Assembly (NCBI RefSeq): GCF_901933205.1
Contig: NC_044574.1
Span: forward strand, 21,933,733 to 21,997,732
Direction of reading: 5' to 3'
Length of the DNA stretch: 64,000 bases
DNA from: Camarhynchus parvulus
Taxonomy: Eukaryota > Chordata > Aves > Passeriformes > Thraupidae
The notes beneath the pieces are model-generated. The model worked only from the letters and a program-made list of their open reading frames with translations, made no database searches and had not been told where the DNA came from. The position numbers were made by a program, and so were the translations under genes. Positions 1-11,557 of the stretch are shown piece after piece (position 1 is the stretch's first letter; every line of letters starts with the position of its first letter).

Positions 1-881
1 AGTATGAACTCCCCACAAGAGTAAGGTATAAAGTTTTAAATCATTCTCAAACAAAGTGACACAATTAATCCTCAACTATGATTTCTGTCAAGTTGGTTTA
101 TCACCACATAGTCTCTGTATTGCAGATTTATACTATTTTGTGAAGGTGCCCTTGGACATCCTGATTCACTAACACCTAAAGAAAAAACAGCTGTAGAAGT
201 ATGAAAGAACTCCAAAGGAATTTATTAGAAGACAATAAACAAATGAAAAAACAGTTATGGTCCCACTCATGGAATTAATATTAACATACATTTGGTGATT
301 TTTAACCTGCTTTAGTAATGAAGTGCATATTTCAAATGACTTGTTTTTCCAGAATCTATTGTGAGAGATGGCATAATTATTAGAAATTTAAACACATTTT
401 AGCTAAGAATAGCTAAAAGCTTATTTTGCTCATTTAGGAATAAATGGCAAAAGTCCTATTAGTGAGATGAGCCTCCAAGCTGGATAACAAAATACAAATT
501 AAATCCTTTCCTTTATTTCCAAAATATGTCACATATAGATAACAAAGATATGCTTTATTCAGATAATTGTGTTAAAAATTCAGAAATTAATATCATCATA
601 ATAACACTTTTGTTCTTTGAATTCTGTCATCTTTCAACATACACAGCATCCCCTCCCTCTCTCTTCCTCTCTCCCTTCCCCTTTTTAAGACCTCTATGCA
701 GTATAAATAAAATATATACGTATAATACTACAAGGTATACATTGCAAATATATTGTAAAACAACAAAATTCAGTGGAAAACAAAGTATAGTCATTAACCT
801 AACTTTTAAGAACTTGAAGAAAGCTGTTACTTAAAATGTCCACAATCAACCATTGACAGTATTTTGTCCAACACAATAATA

Positions 882-926
882 TTAGTAGTAGGAATAGTAG
901 GAGTAGTAGTAGTAGTAGTAGTAGTA
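882..926. repeat. AGT trinucleotide microsatellite
   Basis: Imperfect AGT units at 882-904 lead into an uninterrupted run of AGT/GTA units at 904-926. It is an ordinary simple repeat, probably polymorphic in length between individuals. No coding frame or transposon uses it. Confidence 0.9.
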
Positions 927-3067
927 AATAACATGTCACAGATCAGTAAGTACCAATGAACAAGAACCTTGTATAAAGCAGATTTCATCTTCCATTTCTT
1001 ACTCCTTAGATCACTTTATTTCCTCAGGGAGTAATGCCTTTCATCATATACACAGTAGACTTCCTGCATAGCACAGGTTAATTTCCTTGGTGATTTGTTC
1101 CTACTTGTGGGGATAATTAAACACTGAATCAAATGACTTTGGGATATGATGGTTGCCCTTCAGTTGTTGTCTTTTTAAAGGATATGCCTTAATACAATGT
1201 GTCAAGTAATGAATGTCAGTGAAATATCATATCTCAGGATATGCAAAAGAAATAAGGCTAGATGAGTAAAACTTTTCTGAAAATAACAGGCATCAATTGC
1301 AGCTTTAAAGTTTCTTGAAGAGTATGTACAGAATAAATACAGACCACTTACTACGACCTTCAGGCTACTCACTAGCACACAGACCACATTTTCAGCATCA
1401 ACAATAAAGGTAACTTTAGCCCTCTGCATCACAAAATCTGTCTGTGCCAATGGCAACTAACAGATCGATGCAAATGCCCTTCCTAATTACCAAATTAAAT
1501 TATATACATCTGTGAAAATAAATTTCAGTGATATTTGCAGCACATTTCAACACAGTTCCTTTGGACTTAGCTATTTAGTGCTCAACACCTGGTCTTTCTT
1601 TTTAATTTATATCACTTAAGATTCTTCCCCCTAATTTGCATAAAACCATAAAGATTAAACTCTATATAATTATTGATTTTTCCTCAAGGTATGCATTTCT
1701 TCTTAGAAAAATACACATTTGATTGTCTTTTTATCTTTCTTCCTACTTAATCCTCCTGATTTTTCTGTTTGTTACTGTTTGTTTTTTTTAATATTAATGA
1801 ACATATAATTATCTCTGGATCCTCTACACTGATTTTGCTTTACACATGAGAATGAAAAAAGACAGGAAAGGAAACAAGATATACTACAGGAGTGAAGAAA
1901 AAGAAAGGCAGCCATAATAAAGGTGAAACAATAGCTCCCCTTAAGCTAAAATTTGACAATTTTAACATGAGTTTAGAACATGAGTCACCATTATTTAAAT
2001 CACATTAATAATTAATAGACTTAAATGTTACAGAATGCTCTCCCACTGTTTTTCCCTCAACACCATGCTTTTGATTCTGACATAAAGTATAGCAGACTAG
2101 GACCAGTATTATTTTAGAAATTGCTTGTTGACTTTTTTACATTTATGTTTGAAATCATAATATCACTTTTTGTGGATGTAAGACTTTGCAGATTAGAAAA
2201 AATATAAAGGAGGAAAATTTCTGTGCAGTTTGTACCATGATCTACTGTAGCTGAGAACCATGTTTCTTCCTGACAGTAATGGAAGTCGCAAGTTTTATTA
2301 GACACTGAACACTCCGGTAAGTTTATCTTGGTTGCTAGGTAATTGGGAATATATACATGTTAAAAACAAACAAAAGAAAAGCCCACAGCATTTGATGTCC
2401 CACTGGGGTAAATCAGTTCAATTCCACAATTTGAAATTCTAATCTGATGCTTTTCCTATCCTAGAACATTTAATATGTGTTCAAAAGAATGCATCTTTGA
2501 AACAATTTTTCACGGACAGCAGTGCTGCTCATGAACAGCTTGCAGTGCTCCATATGGCAGAAGGTATTGCTGGGCTCTTATATCACACATGCAGTTGTGG
2601 GTAGAGGAACAACACCTACTGGAGGCTATATTTAAGAGCATGAATCTGTGAAAGCAGCAGTCAAAGGAGTATAACAGCTGTAAGAGCATGAGGATACCTT
2701 GTGGAACTGACATATTCAAAAGAGGTGGAGAGTTAATGAAGGAATACCAGTATTTTGCAAACTGCAGCTATGTCAGGAGAAAGAAGTTATACAAGCAATA
2801 CAGAGATGAAAAGCCGAACCACCTGCACCAGGTTAGCACATTACTGGTACAAGTAGCTGCTTTGTTGACAAAGAAATGTACACAGAAACAGGAGATTGTT
2901 GTCAAACTAACAATTCATTTTAAAGCTTTAAAGTTTTATGGAATCAAGAAAAGGTATTGTTTAATAAAGAGCATTTTTTCCTTTTTTTGTTAGACAAGGC
3001 AGAATTAACTCCCCAATTTTTATTAAAATCATGACAGAAGTTTTCCCATCTGCTTTAACATGTGTGG

Positions 3068-3136
3068 AATACTAGTTTCACAAATTTCCCATATGTGAAA
3101 TATTCCCATAATACTAGCTTCACAAATTTCACATAT
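3068..3136. repeat. Short duplication with 42-bp spacing
   Basis: A block of about 27 bp starting AATACTAG and running through TTCACAAATTTC occurs at 3068 and again at 3110 with few differences. It makes a short minus-strand open frame carry a repeated peptide (ICETSI / ICEASI), which is a by-product of the duplication and not evidence of a protein. Confidence 0.75.
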
Positions 3137-5534
3137 TATAATATGAAGAGGCACACTAGCATTTCCCACTGAAATTGCTAGTGGAGGCATACTCTTTACA
3201 CAAATAGAAGTCACCTTATCTAAAAGCAGTAGCGCCAAGGAAAAACCTTGCATATTGCATTACAAAGTATAGTTCAGTTCTAAGCTGTTGATGGTGTAAG
3301 ACAGATAGCACTAAAGGATCTTGTTCCAAAGCCAGGATCTAGTTAATACTAGGAATTATCACTACCTTGTAGTTTTCATTTATCCATGACTGGCAACTAT
3401 GACCTCTCTCCTGTGATGTGAAGATGACTAGTCACCTTTGCCTGGTAGAAAAATAGTGGAATCGTCATCTGGTGGAATGAAGGTAAAGATGAAGTTTCAC
3501 AGAGTAAATTTACTGTCTTTGACCAGAGTAATTGGTCAAAGCTCAGGGCACTGTGTATTGATTCTGTGAGGAGGAAGGTGGTGATGGAGTCAGATGTCTT
3601 TGATGTCATCTGTTTACTATCAAAGAATGAGCAAGCATCTGAAACACTGCAGAAAGCAAACAACAGTTTCCTTGATCATTCCACCAAAAATCTTTCAAGC
3701 TGGCACCAGAGCAAATTTTTTTTCTTAGATGTAAACATTTATCAGGGGGAAAAGGATAAATAACTCAACATCCTTTCTGGGTCTAATTTCTGTGATTTTA
3801 CAACTCTCAGTGCCATTCTCCTTCACCTTATTGTATGTAACGTTTCCTCTCTTAGCCACTTGGTTTTACCAGGCATACAGGTCTACATTCAAACCTTCAT
3901 ATAAATGAAGGAATATGTATTCATCAGCCCATGAATGTTCAGTTGAACACTGAAGGTGAAGCTTGTATTTTTTCATCTAAGTAGTCTGTCAAATAAGCTT
4001 GAATAATTTCTCATAACTACTCTAAGTCAAGGATGGTAGTTACATCTCCTTTCTGAAAGACGATATTGAATTTCTAACACTTATTTCTGTGTGCTAGCAC
4101 ACAGGAAAATACTATGTTTAAATGCTAAGGGAATGCATGCATTAATCAATCAGTTTTCAGTTCTGATGTTAAATCAAAAAAAGAGCACTGTAATTACTCT
4201 GGGATCAGAGATAGCTCTCACCTCCATTTGTTACTACCTAGCATCCAGCAAGCATTTGTGTGCTCTGCTCTGAGTGTGGGTGAACACCATCAGGTACTCT
4301 AAGGCTGGCTTTTTGATTTGTGCATGGCAAGATAGTATGGCTATGGAACCAGTGTCACAGATCTCTTTTCTTGGCACCACCTCAGTGGGGTGCAGAGTTT
4401 CAAGTGGATAATTAGCCTTCACTAGGCAGTGAAGCTGCAAAAGTGAATCAGACAATTCACAAACAGATGTACTGACACTGCATTTGGGTACTTGAAGACA
4501 CGTAAAGGAAGGCAGGTTGGATGAAATCTTGATTTTTATTTTAATCTGCATTGTTACATATCAGCACTCTCATACATTCTGAGCCTAATTTATTTTACTG
4601 ATCTGAATAATGGAACTTGTACAGAGCTGCTCAAGAGCTGTGGGTGTTTAATGTCCATTCTTTGCAACACAGTGTGTTTGAACAAACCACGAAAATCTGA
4701 ATCATATAAAATCCACACTGTATATCTGCTGCTTATGCTGCATTTAAACAGCAGTGAGGCAAACTTGGAAAAAAATGAATACTCCTGGTATGAAGAAAAA
4801 ATTGAAAAAATAATATTGCCACAAAAATAAGATTGCCACAAATTTTGTATCCTGATGATCTCCTATTGTTTCATGGTCACCAGAAAATTTGTGACACTAT
4901 TTGTGAACTGAATAAATACATTTGTTTGAAGAAACAGAATATCTGGATTGGCAATTTATTTTCAGGGGTGCAATTGCAAGTGGTTTGCAAGTGCAGTGCC
5001 TCTTTGGGAGGCAGTGTACTTGTGAAAAAGATTGGTTTTAGTTTTGGGGTTTTTTTTTAAAAGGGTTGTAGTATAGCAGCTTTTTTGTCAATCGTACTAA
5101 TTCAGCATCTGCACAGGATTTGCTTTTTACATTAACAAAGCCTTAAGATAGAAAGCAACCCAAATGATACACTCACTCAAATGGCACTATGAAAAAAAAG
5201 ATATTACTTTGTGCTCTCATCAGAAAAGCAGGCACTCCATTGCCAAAATAAAATATGGCACTATTTTTTAAATCGAGATATAAATAAATCAAGAGACAAA
5301 GTCAATTTTTGTCTTTGTCCTGTGGTTCCAGAAAAGCTTGCACCATTTAATGGTGGTAGCTACAGTAAAAGCCTTGAATTTAATTCTACCTCTTAAATTG
5401 CATCAGGCATGAGCGCTGGGAGAACAAGAAAGCTGCAATAAGCTCCAGGGCTGATTCTGTGAAGAGAAAGATTTCAGAGTGCTTTTCCTTCTCCCCTCAC
5501 CCTCCACTGCCGCCGGCGTGAGGAGTCAGAGAGC

Positions 5535-6000
5535 TCTGTGTGTGTCCGTGTGTCTGTGTCTGTGTGTGCGTCTGTGACTGTGTGTCTGTCTGTGTGTCTG
5601 TGTGCGCGTGTGCGCGTCTGTCTGTGTGTGTCTGTGTGTGTGCCCGTGTCTGTGTGTGTGTGTGTGTGTGTCTGTGTCTATGTGACTGTGTGACTGTGTG
5701 TGTGTCTGTGTGTGTCTTTCTGTGTCTGTGTGTCTGTGTGTGTGCCTGTGTCTGTGTGTCTGTGTGACTGTGTCTGTGTGTGTGTGTGCGCGTCTGTGTG
5801 TCTGTGTCTGTGTGTCTGTCTGTGTGTCTGTGAGTCTCTGTGTGTGTCTGTGTGTGTGTGTCTTTCTGTGTCTGTGTGTCTGTGTGTGTGCCTGTGTGTC
5901 TGTGTGACTGTGTCTGTGTGTGTGTGCGCGTCTGTGTCTCTGTGTCTGTGTGTCTCTGCGTGTGTGAGTGTGTCTGTGTGTCCGTGTGTCCGTGTGTCCG
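5535..6000. repeat. Long TG / TGTC / TGTGTC simple repeat
   Basis: About 466 bp are made almost entirely of TG dinucleotides interrupted by C to give TGTC, TGTGTC and TGTGCGCG units. Alternating purine-pyrimidine DNA of this kind is known to adopt Z-DNA under supercoiling. A rarer internal landmark, TCTTTC, appears at 5715 and again at 5861, so the tract also contains a larger duplication of about 146 bp. Open frames through it (Cys-Val runs on plus, His-Thr-Asp runs on minus, up to 203 codons when extended into the CpG island) are artefacts of the repeat. It abuts the CpG island with no gap. Confidence 0.95.
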
Positions 6001-6166
6001 TACGGGAGCTGTCCCGGGCAGCGGGCGGAGCTGGGCCGCGCCTCATGCGCGGGGCTGCAGCGCCCCTTGGCGGCCGAGCGGCCGCTGCCGCCGCGCCCGG
6101 GCCGAGCGGGGCCCGAGGCCTTGCCGGGAGGACGGCGTCGAGCTGCTCGCCCGGCTTTAATTGCCG
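5984..6166. promoter_or_regulatory. CpG island, candidate promoter
   Basis: Around 27 CpG dinucleotides fall within about 170 bp in a segment that is visibly above 70% GC, while the flanks are AT-rich. It contains a GC-box core (GGGCGG, 6023-6028), a partial NRF1-like half site (ATGCGC, 6045-6050) and a NotI site (6078-6085). Retained CpGs imply a region kept unmethylated in the germ line, as at vertebrate promoters. No TATA box or clear first coding exon is seen: the first ATG just downstream (6219) opens a frame of only five codons. It may be the start of a non-coding transcript, a distal first exon of a neighbouring gene, or an orphan island. Direction cannot be told. Confidence 0.6.
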
Positions 6167-7047
6167 GTTTGTTATTTTAAAAAGGGAACTGGGTTTCTTG
6201 AACGTGTGCTTTTGAGACATGGACTTGGCTCCCTGACCTCCCTCTGCGTGGATTCTGTGATTGCTGACCAGCTCCTGGGAATGGGCCAATTATAAGCTTC
6301 AGAAAGTCACCCAGGGCAGCACGTTAATGCTTTTTTGGGGGCACTGAGGAAAAGAAAAACTTTCCATCTTTTAGAAGCTGTGAATGGAGAAACTGCTGCC
6401 AATTTTTTTAATACCCAAACCCTATTTTAGAGACCACCACATCTGTAAATATATTAAATATATATCTGATTCTCATAGGGGGAGTGATATTGTTTGATTG
6501 CTATCCCTGGCTTAACTCTTAGGAAACATTTTATTAGAAATTTCAAGTACTAGACTGTCACACTCTGTTTATTACATGTAAGCCATCCTTTTTCTACAAA
6601 AAAAAAATTCTCTAGTTCTTTAAATCTAACAAGACACTGCAGACACTTTAAATCTAAGATACAACTTTTGAAAATTCAAAGGCATATTTTATCTGTCCTG
6701 AAAAGTACTCTCCTTAGACTTCAAATTTTCTGTCTTTAATTATTTTTAATTTTTTTTTCTTCAGTAGAAAAACAAAGATTTTTCTTTTTTCATCCACCTG
6801 TGATTTCGAGTGTGCACTTCCTTGGTTTATCATTCGATCTCCTTCCTGCCTGTTCTCTGTCCCTTTCTTAGACTAATAGGCTCAAAGCAACATTGGTGAG
6901 TTCTATTGGAAATGAAATATTTCTCTGATGCTTACATCCACTTTATTGATTTATATGAGCCATTTTGAGTTTGTTCAATATATTATGAACCATATTGTTT
7001 CCAGCTCTACCATTATTATTGCATTAAATGAGAAGTGATCAAAGCAG
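6167..7047. other. AT-rich non-genic stretch downstream of CpG island
   Basis: No open frame of note and no repeat is recognised. If the CpG island is a plus-strand promoter, the first exon and donor site would lie here, but I cannot point to a donor with confidence. Confidence 0.5.
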
Positions 7048-7212
7048 TGTCCAGGTTGGATGCGACCCCAGGAAGTCTCCAGGCCAATCTCCTGCTCACA
7101 GCATGTCCAGCTCTGAGGTCAGACCAGATTGCTCAGGGCAGTCTCAAAAACTGCCAGCCTCTCTGGGCAGTCTGTTATGCAGCTTGGCTGTCCTCAGGAA
7201 GGACCACATTTT
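7048..7212 (-). mobile_element. CR1-type LINE fragment, 3' region
   Basis: Read on the plus strand, the order of phrases matches the reverse complement of an avian CR1 3' region: a GATGCGACCC-like start, CTCCAGGCCAATC, CAGCATGTCCAG, TCAGACCAGATTGCTCAGGGC, then CCTCTCTGGGCAGTCTGTT. Similarity is old and interrupted by indels. Short open frames over this segment are by-products. Call based on remembered family text. Confidence 0.6.
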
Positions 7213-7344
7213 CCTTCATTTTCTGACCTGACTATTTCTCTTTACAATTTTTGTCTGACTTTCAGCCTTCCCCTATCCCCTGCAGTATTTTTCACTAGCT
7301 CTTCAGCTTTCAGCACCTAAGGAAAGGAAACTTCTGCAAGCAGT

Positions 7345-7410
7345 ACTGAGCTGGCTTTTTCTGGGGTAGAGTTAACTTTCTTCACAGTATCTCTGTTTTC
7401 TTGATCACCA
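7345..7410 (+). mobile_element. Possible LTR start of an avian ERVL-type element
   Basis: The segment around GGGTAGAGTTAACTTTCTTC followed by ACAGTA resembles the opening of a common bird ERVL-class LTR. Similarity fades after about 60 bp, and neither the rest of the LTR nor an internal region is recognised. It may be a solo-LTR remnant that extends into the moderately GC-rich sequence up to about 7690, or a chance resemblance. Confidence 0.3.
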
Positions 7411-8169
7411 CACGTAGATGCTGAAGGGCTGCTTTTTTCAGGGTCCTGCTGAAACTCTCTTCCATGCTGGACAAGCCCAGATACTTCAGCAGCTGGTAGG
7501 ACAACTTCTCCAGCCCCTGGCCAGCTTGGGGTCCTCTGCTGAATTCACTTCAGTGAGCACTAACTCTGTATTGGAAGGACCAGGACGGGATGCAGTATTT
7601 CTTCCAGAATCCCTAAGAGTTCAGCTAGCCCCTGTTTTCGCAAGCAATATCTCTGCTTCTATTTTGATTTTATGTGTTCTTTCTTAAAGGCGTCTCTCAG
7701 GTCTTTTGTCTTTCCTACACCAGAGTTTTGCATCAAGAATTCCTGATATATTAAAAAATACCACAACATAAATTCAGACAATACTCTGTGACTCCTGAAG
7801 GTACCCCCAAGAAGGTTTTACTTGCCTTTCTAAAGAATTATTTCAGTTCTATTGTACAAATCAGCATATTTTCTTTAACCTTCATTATTCGGAAATTTTA
7901 TTGGACTTCTGCATTTTGTATAAATTTGTGTTTGGTACACCTCATTCAAAACTAACTCCATCTCTAAAAAAGATGCTGTCTCACAAAATCCAAGGAATTC
8001 CCTAAGCTCCTACTGTGTTTAATTCCAAGTACTTATAAGTGAAAGATGGGAGTATAATAGATATTTTATTTAGTCTTTTCTAATACTTAAAGTAACTCCT
8101 AGCTAACTTGCACTGAAATGGGATCAATTCAGCAGCACAACACAGCAGAGCAGCAGACTGCTTTTTTGT
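7411..8169. other. Mixed-composition stretch, nothing recognised
   Basis: Sequence to about 7690 is moderately GC-rich and holds an 89-codon plus-strand open frame (7418-7687) with no domain. The rest is AT-rich. Nothing else is seen. Confidence 0.4.
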
Positions 8170-8605
8170 CATGCCTAAAATCTTGCCAAGGCGCAGCAGG
8201 GGTGGGGCTGTTCCGTGGGGGAATACAAGCCTGGAGGTGAAGCCAGGGCAGCAGAGGCAGTGCTCCTGCCGCCAGCACACAGCTTCTCAGTGTGGGGCTG
8301 AGCAGAGCAGGTGGGGCACCATGCCTCAGCAAGGGCTGCTGACAGGCCGAGAGTCCCCCCAGCAAGAGAGAGATGGGCTCTGGATCCTTCTAGGGACTCC
8401 AGCCCAGTACCAGCAGGAGACAGGACTACACCAGAGGTCTGAGGACAGGACAGGGGCAGAAAACGACTGGATACTGGGTAAAGGACAAGAATGCCTGTGG
8501 CAGAGCTCAGGAAGGGACTAGGTGTCCCGGGGTGCAGATGGGGACCCCAGGTAGGGCTAGTCAGATGAAAACCCCTTAGTGGAATTGGGGCCCCAACAGC
8601 ATTTT
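8170..8605. other. GC-rich island of unknown origin
   Basis: About 435 bp with clearly raised GC stand inside AT-rich flanks, with sharp edges near 8170 and 8605. A 116-codon plus-strand frame (8171-8521) and a 144-codon minus-strand frame (8175-8609) overlap almost completely. This is expected when a GC-rich block lacks stop triplets and is not proof of coding. I see no retroviral, LINE or host domain in either. Candidates are an unrecognised LTR, a GC-rich satellite-like insert, or a conserved GC-rich exon. Confidence 0.45.
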
Positions 8606-11097
8606 TCATAACTATGCAAGTTAATTGTTGTTTTATTAGTAAGCTGAGAAAAATTAGATAGGAAAGTGATCCTTGGGAATATAATACTGTTGAAGGAAGA
8701 AAGGTATAATATATGCTGGCTTGCTTATTTTTCTCAAGTAGAGTAATTAAAATATTTTTAGTTTTTCATTTTTGTATGGACTATGAGTAAAATAGCACAT
8801 TTAAAATATATTGAAAGTTAAAAATATTTTTATAAGGGTAACTTTGATGTGCTATGTCAGGAATCTGGAAAGCTTAAATAAAAACTTCTCTTTCTCTAGG
8901 CTGCTGGAATAATTCCCACTGTTCACCAAAGACTGATATTTCAAATAAATTGTTCAGCTACCTCCAGAGTCTTATGTGGAGAGGTATCAAAGATCACATA
9001 CCTGTCAAGTCACTGAGATACTGAGAGTGATGCAAACTCTGGGACTCCTGTACATAGACCTATGGCCATTGTCATCATCACTGACCAACCTGACAGCTAT
9101 CAGTTTTGACCACAAAAAGCTATGATTCACCAGTATAATTCCTCTTCATTGCTCATTTTTCATTGCTGCATCTTTCTGTCGAGTTAACCATTTTCATATA
9201 GAGCACTCTACCCTCCCAAAGGATACGTACTTCTTCGTAATAGTGCAAAAAAAAAAAGCAGGGTTTTGACAGGACTGTAAATATCTTAGTCATAAAGTCA
9301 AATCCTATTCTTCCAGCTAATGCATTCTGAGATACAGGGATGACTGCAGTAAGTGCACTGAATCACAGCAAGCAGTGTCTGCAGAGGGGGGGCATTGGTG
9401 CTGCTGGGCCCATCTCTGCACAACCAGCTGCCAAGGGTTACAGCCAGTTCATACAGTGCTGGTGCCTTCCCTTTGTTTACCTGCTGGATACTGCCAAAAC
9501 ACAGGTTTCTCCTGACAGTGCCCAGGCAGGCTCTGATCTGACTCACATTGCTGTATTTCAGAAACCTCCCAGCCTTGTGAATCGTATTATAATTGAAGCC
9601 ACTTTGTAAAAAAGTTTATTTTTTTACTCTCCACCTTTTATTCCTTAGTTAGACATTTGATCATTTTTAAATACTTAGCTGTTTACCAGTTTTCTGGTCA
9701 AATGTTTGGAAATGTTCAAATATGTTTACCTTATTGCAGTGACATATGCCCTCTTCATGGTCACATTTCAGTTCTCATTCAGGAATAGACACATTCTTGA
9801 CAATAATCTCTCTACTGTCTCCAGAGGTATTTTTCTTCTGTCTACTCTCTTTTCATCTCATGCAATTCTGTTTAGCACAGGTTTTCTGTCAAGTAAGTAG
9901 GAGGAGGTAGGAATATGTATTTTTCCCAGCTCTACTCTTTATCTCTCTTTGCAACTCTTTTGTACTGGCAATTCCCTCCTTTGACACCCATACATGGTCC
10001 AAGTGTGGGAATTGAAGCCACCAGTAAAGAACTGGGAGGTAAGCAGTTCTCCTATGCACTCTTCACAGAGACTGTGCTCTTGCACACATCCTAGCAGGTG
10101 TGCATCTTCATGTTCAGACATTCACATTTTAGACAACTGACTCCTAAGGCCATGGTAGCAGTAAAGGGAATCTAGTCACACTTCTCTATGAATTTGTGTA
10201 TGAATTTGTGACCTCCTACATCTGTGGCTGACTGTATGAAAAGGAGGTAAGTTCTTCGTAGAGAACAACCTAGCAATTAAGCTGTGCCTCTTGGGGAATA
10301 TTTCCAGTGAATTTATTGTGATGCCCTGTCTCCTCAGCTTTTCCACCAACTGATCTGCTGCTGTGGCATTACTCCATCCATACAGAAGGTCTGTAGTCAA
10401 ACCTGGAAGAGGCTACTACCAAACTTGAAATATACCATATAGTTTAATGAGACTTTTCTGTAGTCATTCCCTCTAAAATGTCCGAATTTATGCACAGTTA
10501 AGTCATTCTGATTTGACATTTCCTCCATGCAGAATGAAGAATAAATGAAACATTTCAGATTCAATTATGTGGTGACTGTCAAAATATACTGAATTTTAAG
10601 AGTTGACCAGTGTGCCCAGTTACTCAGCTTTCCAAAATTGAGTTAATGTAAGTGTTACCAGAAGAATGATTGCATTTGTTGAATTTTATGGCCTAAGTCT
10701 CAAAATGTCTACCAACTACTATTATAGTTTATACTAAATGTAGCCAATACATATTATAATTTTGTGCAGAATTTTGTACATAATGACCTCCTCTGCTTGT
10801 AGACATAGACTTGCAATGAGATGCAGCCTCACAGTTATGAATTTTCTGGGTAAACTATATTGAATAAGTATGCAAATACTTCTGTCTACTCCAGTGGAAA
10901 ATTATATTTAAAAATAAAAAGGTATTGTGTTGAAGATTCTGTTTTCTAAAAAAAACCAAACAAATAAAACCCCAACTGAAACAAAACGTGCTTTTATTAT
11001 GTACATATGCACATACAAAAAAATAAAGTTGAGTTGTACAATTTTCATGTTAATTAAGTACATGTCCATATTACCAATGTGATATATTTTCCTTCAG
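8606..11097. other. Non-genic stretch with a GC-richer patch
   Basis: Mostly AT-rich. A patch at about 9330-9560 is GC-richer and carries overlapping open frames on both strands (plus 9340-9609, minus 9298-9546) without a recognisable domain. The minus-strand frames at 9939-10121 and 10176-10400 also show no domain; they lie on the downstream side of the retroviral fragment and might be unrecognisable leftovers of it, but nothing supports that directly. A CAAA/CCAA-rich tract sits at about 10948-10985. Confidence 0.45.
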
Positions 11098-11546
11098 AAA
11101 TTCACATATGCCGGTTTGAGGGGTAAAACTGCCCAGTGGAATCTTTGCAAAGGTTCCTGCATATTTAAACTGGGCGCTGAAAAGGCAAATTTTGGTGCGT
11201 CCTCTGGGCTCAGAGGAGTTGTGGAAAAACAATCTTTCAAATCAAGGATTGTCAAGTGCTAGTTTTGAGGAATCGTCGTAGGGGATGAGAGGCCTGGCAG
11301 CAGGGCTCCCATGTCTTTCAGGGCTGCATTTGTTTCTCTGAGATCACAGCAAATGCCACTTACCCCTCTTTTCTGAATGACAAATACAGGAGAGTTCCAC
11401 AGGCTTGTGGAGGGGACAATACGTCCCTCTTGCAATTGTTCATTAACCAGGTTTTGTAAGGTGTGCAATTTTTCAGCTTTCAGGGGCCACTGACCTACCC
11501 ATACCGGTTCATTAATTTTCCAGGTCAGTTTCAGGGTAGTGTGCAT
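11098..11546 (-). pseudogene. Retroviral pol remnant: N-terminal reverse transcriptase
   Basis: RT would copy viral RNA to DNA. The open part (11259-11546, 95 codons) shows the N-terminal RT features LTWK, WPL and PSTSLWNSPVFVIQK, then a diverged dipeptide block before an RETNA segment corresponding to the usual LRKIN-like motif. A TAG at 11259-11261 interrupts it. The same frame beyond the stop still shows LDLKDCF, the block that carries the first catalytic Asp in this family, followed by PEDAPKFAF and a final RFHWAVLP near 11100. The YxDD box and everything C-terminal are missing. It is non-functional because of truncation and the stop. Confidence 0.85.
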
Positions 11547-11557
11547 ATCAGTGACCC

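Larger units (their letters stand above)
1..5534. other. AT-rich non-genic stretch
   Basis: No gene, RNA gene or recognisable transposon is visible. Open frames are short (60-105 codons), scattered over both strands and show no domain. The stretch holds an AGT microsatellite near 882-926, a 42-bp-spaced duplication at 3068-3136, and a slightly GC-richer tail (5400-5534) that leads into the TG repeat. A block at about 2510-2720 has higher GC and overlapping short open frames on both strands, but I recognise nothing in it. The stretch could be intergenic or intronic; the sequence does not decide. Confidence 0.6.

Noticed and set aside
5678..6289. 203-codon minus-strand open frame, the second longest in the window, plus several Cys/Val-rich plus-strand frames
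   Set aside because: They are direct translations of the TG/TGTC repeat (His-Thr-Asp or Cys-Val-Ser runs) and of the stop-poor CpG island; no domain or real start context.
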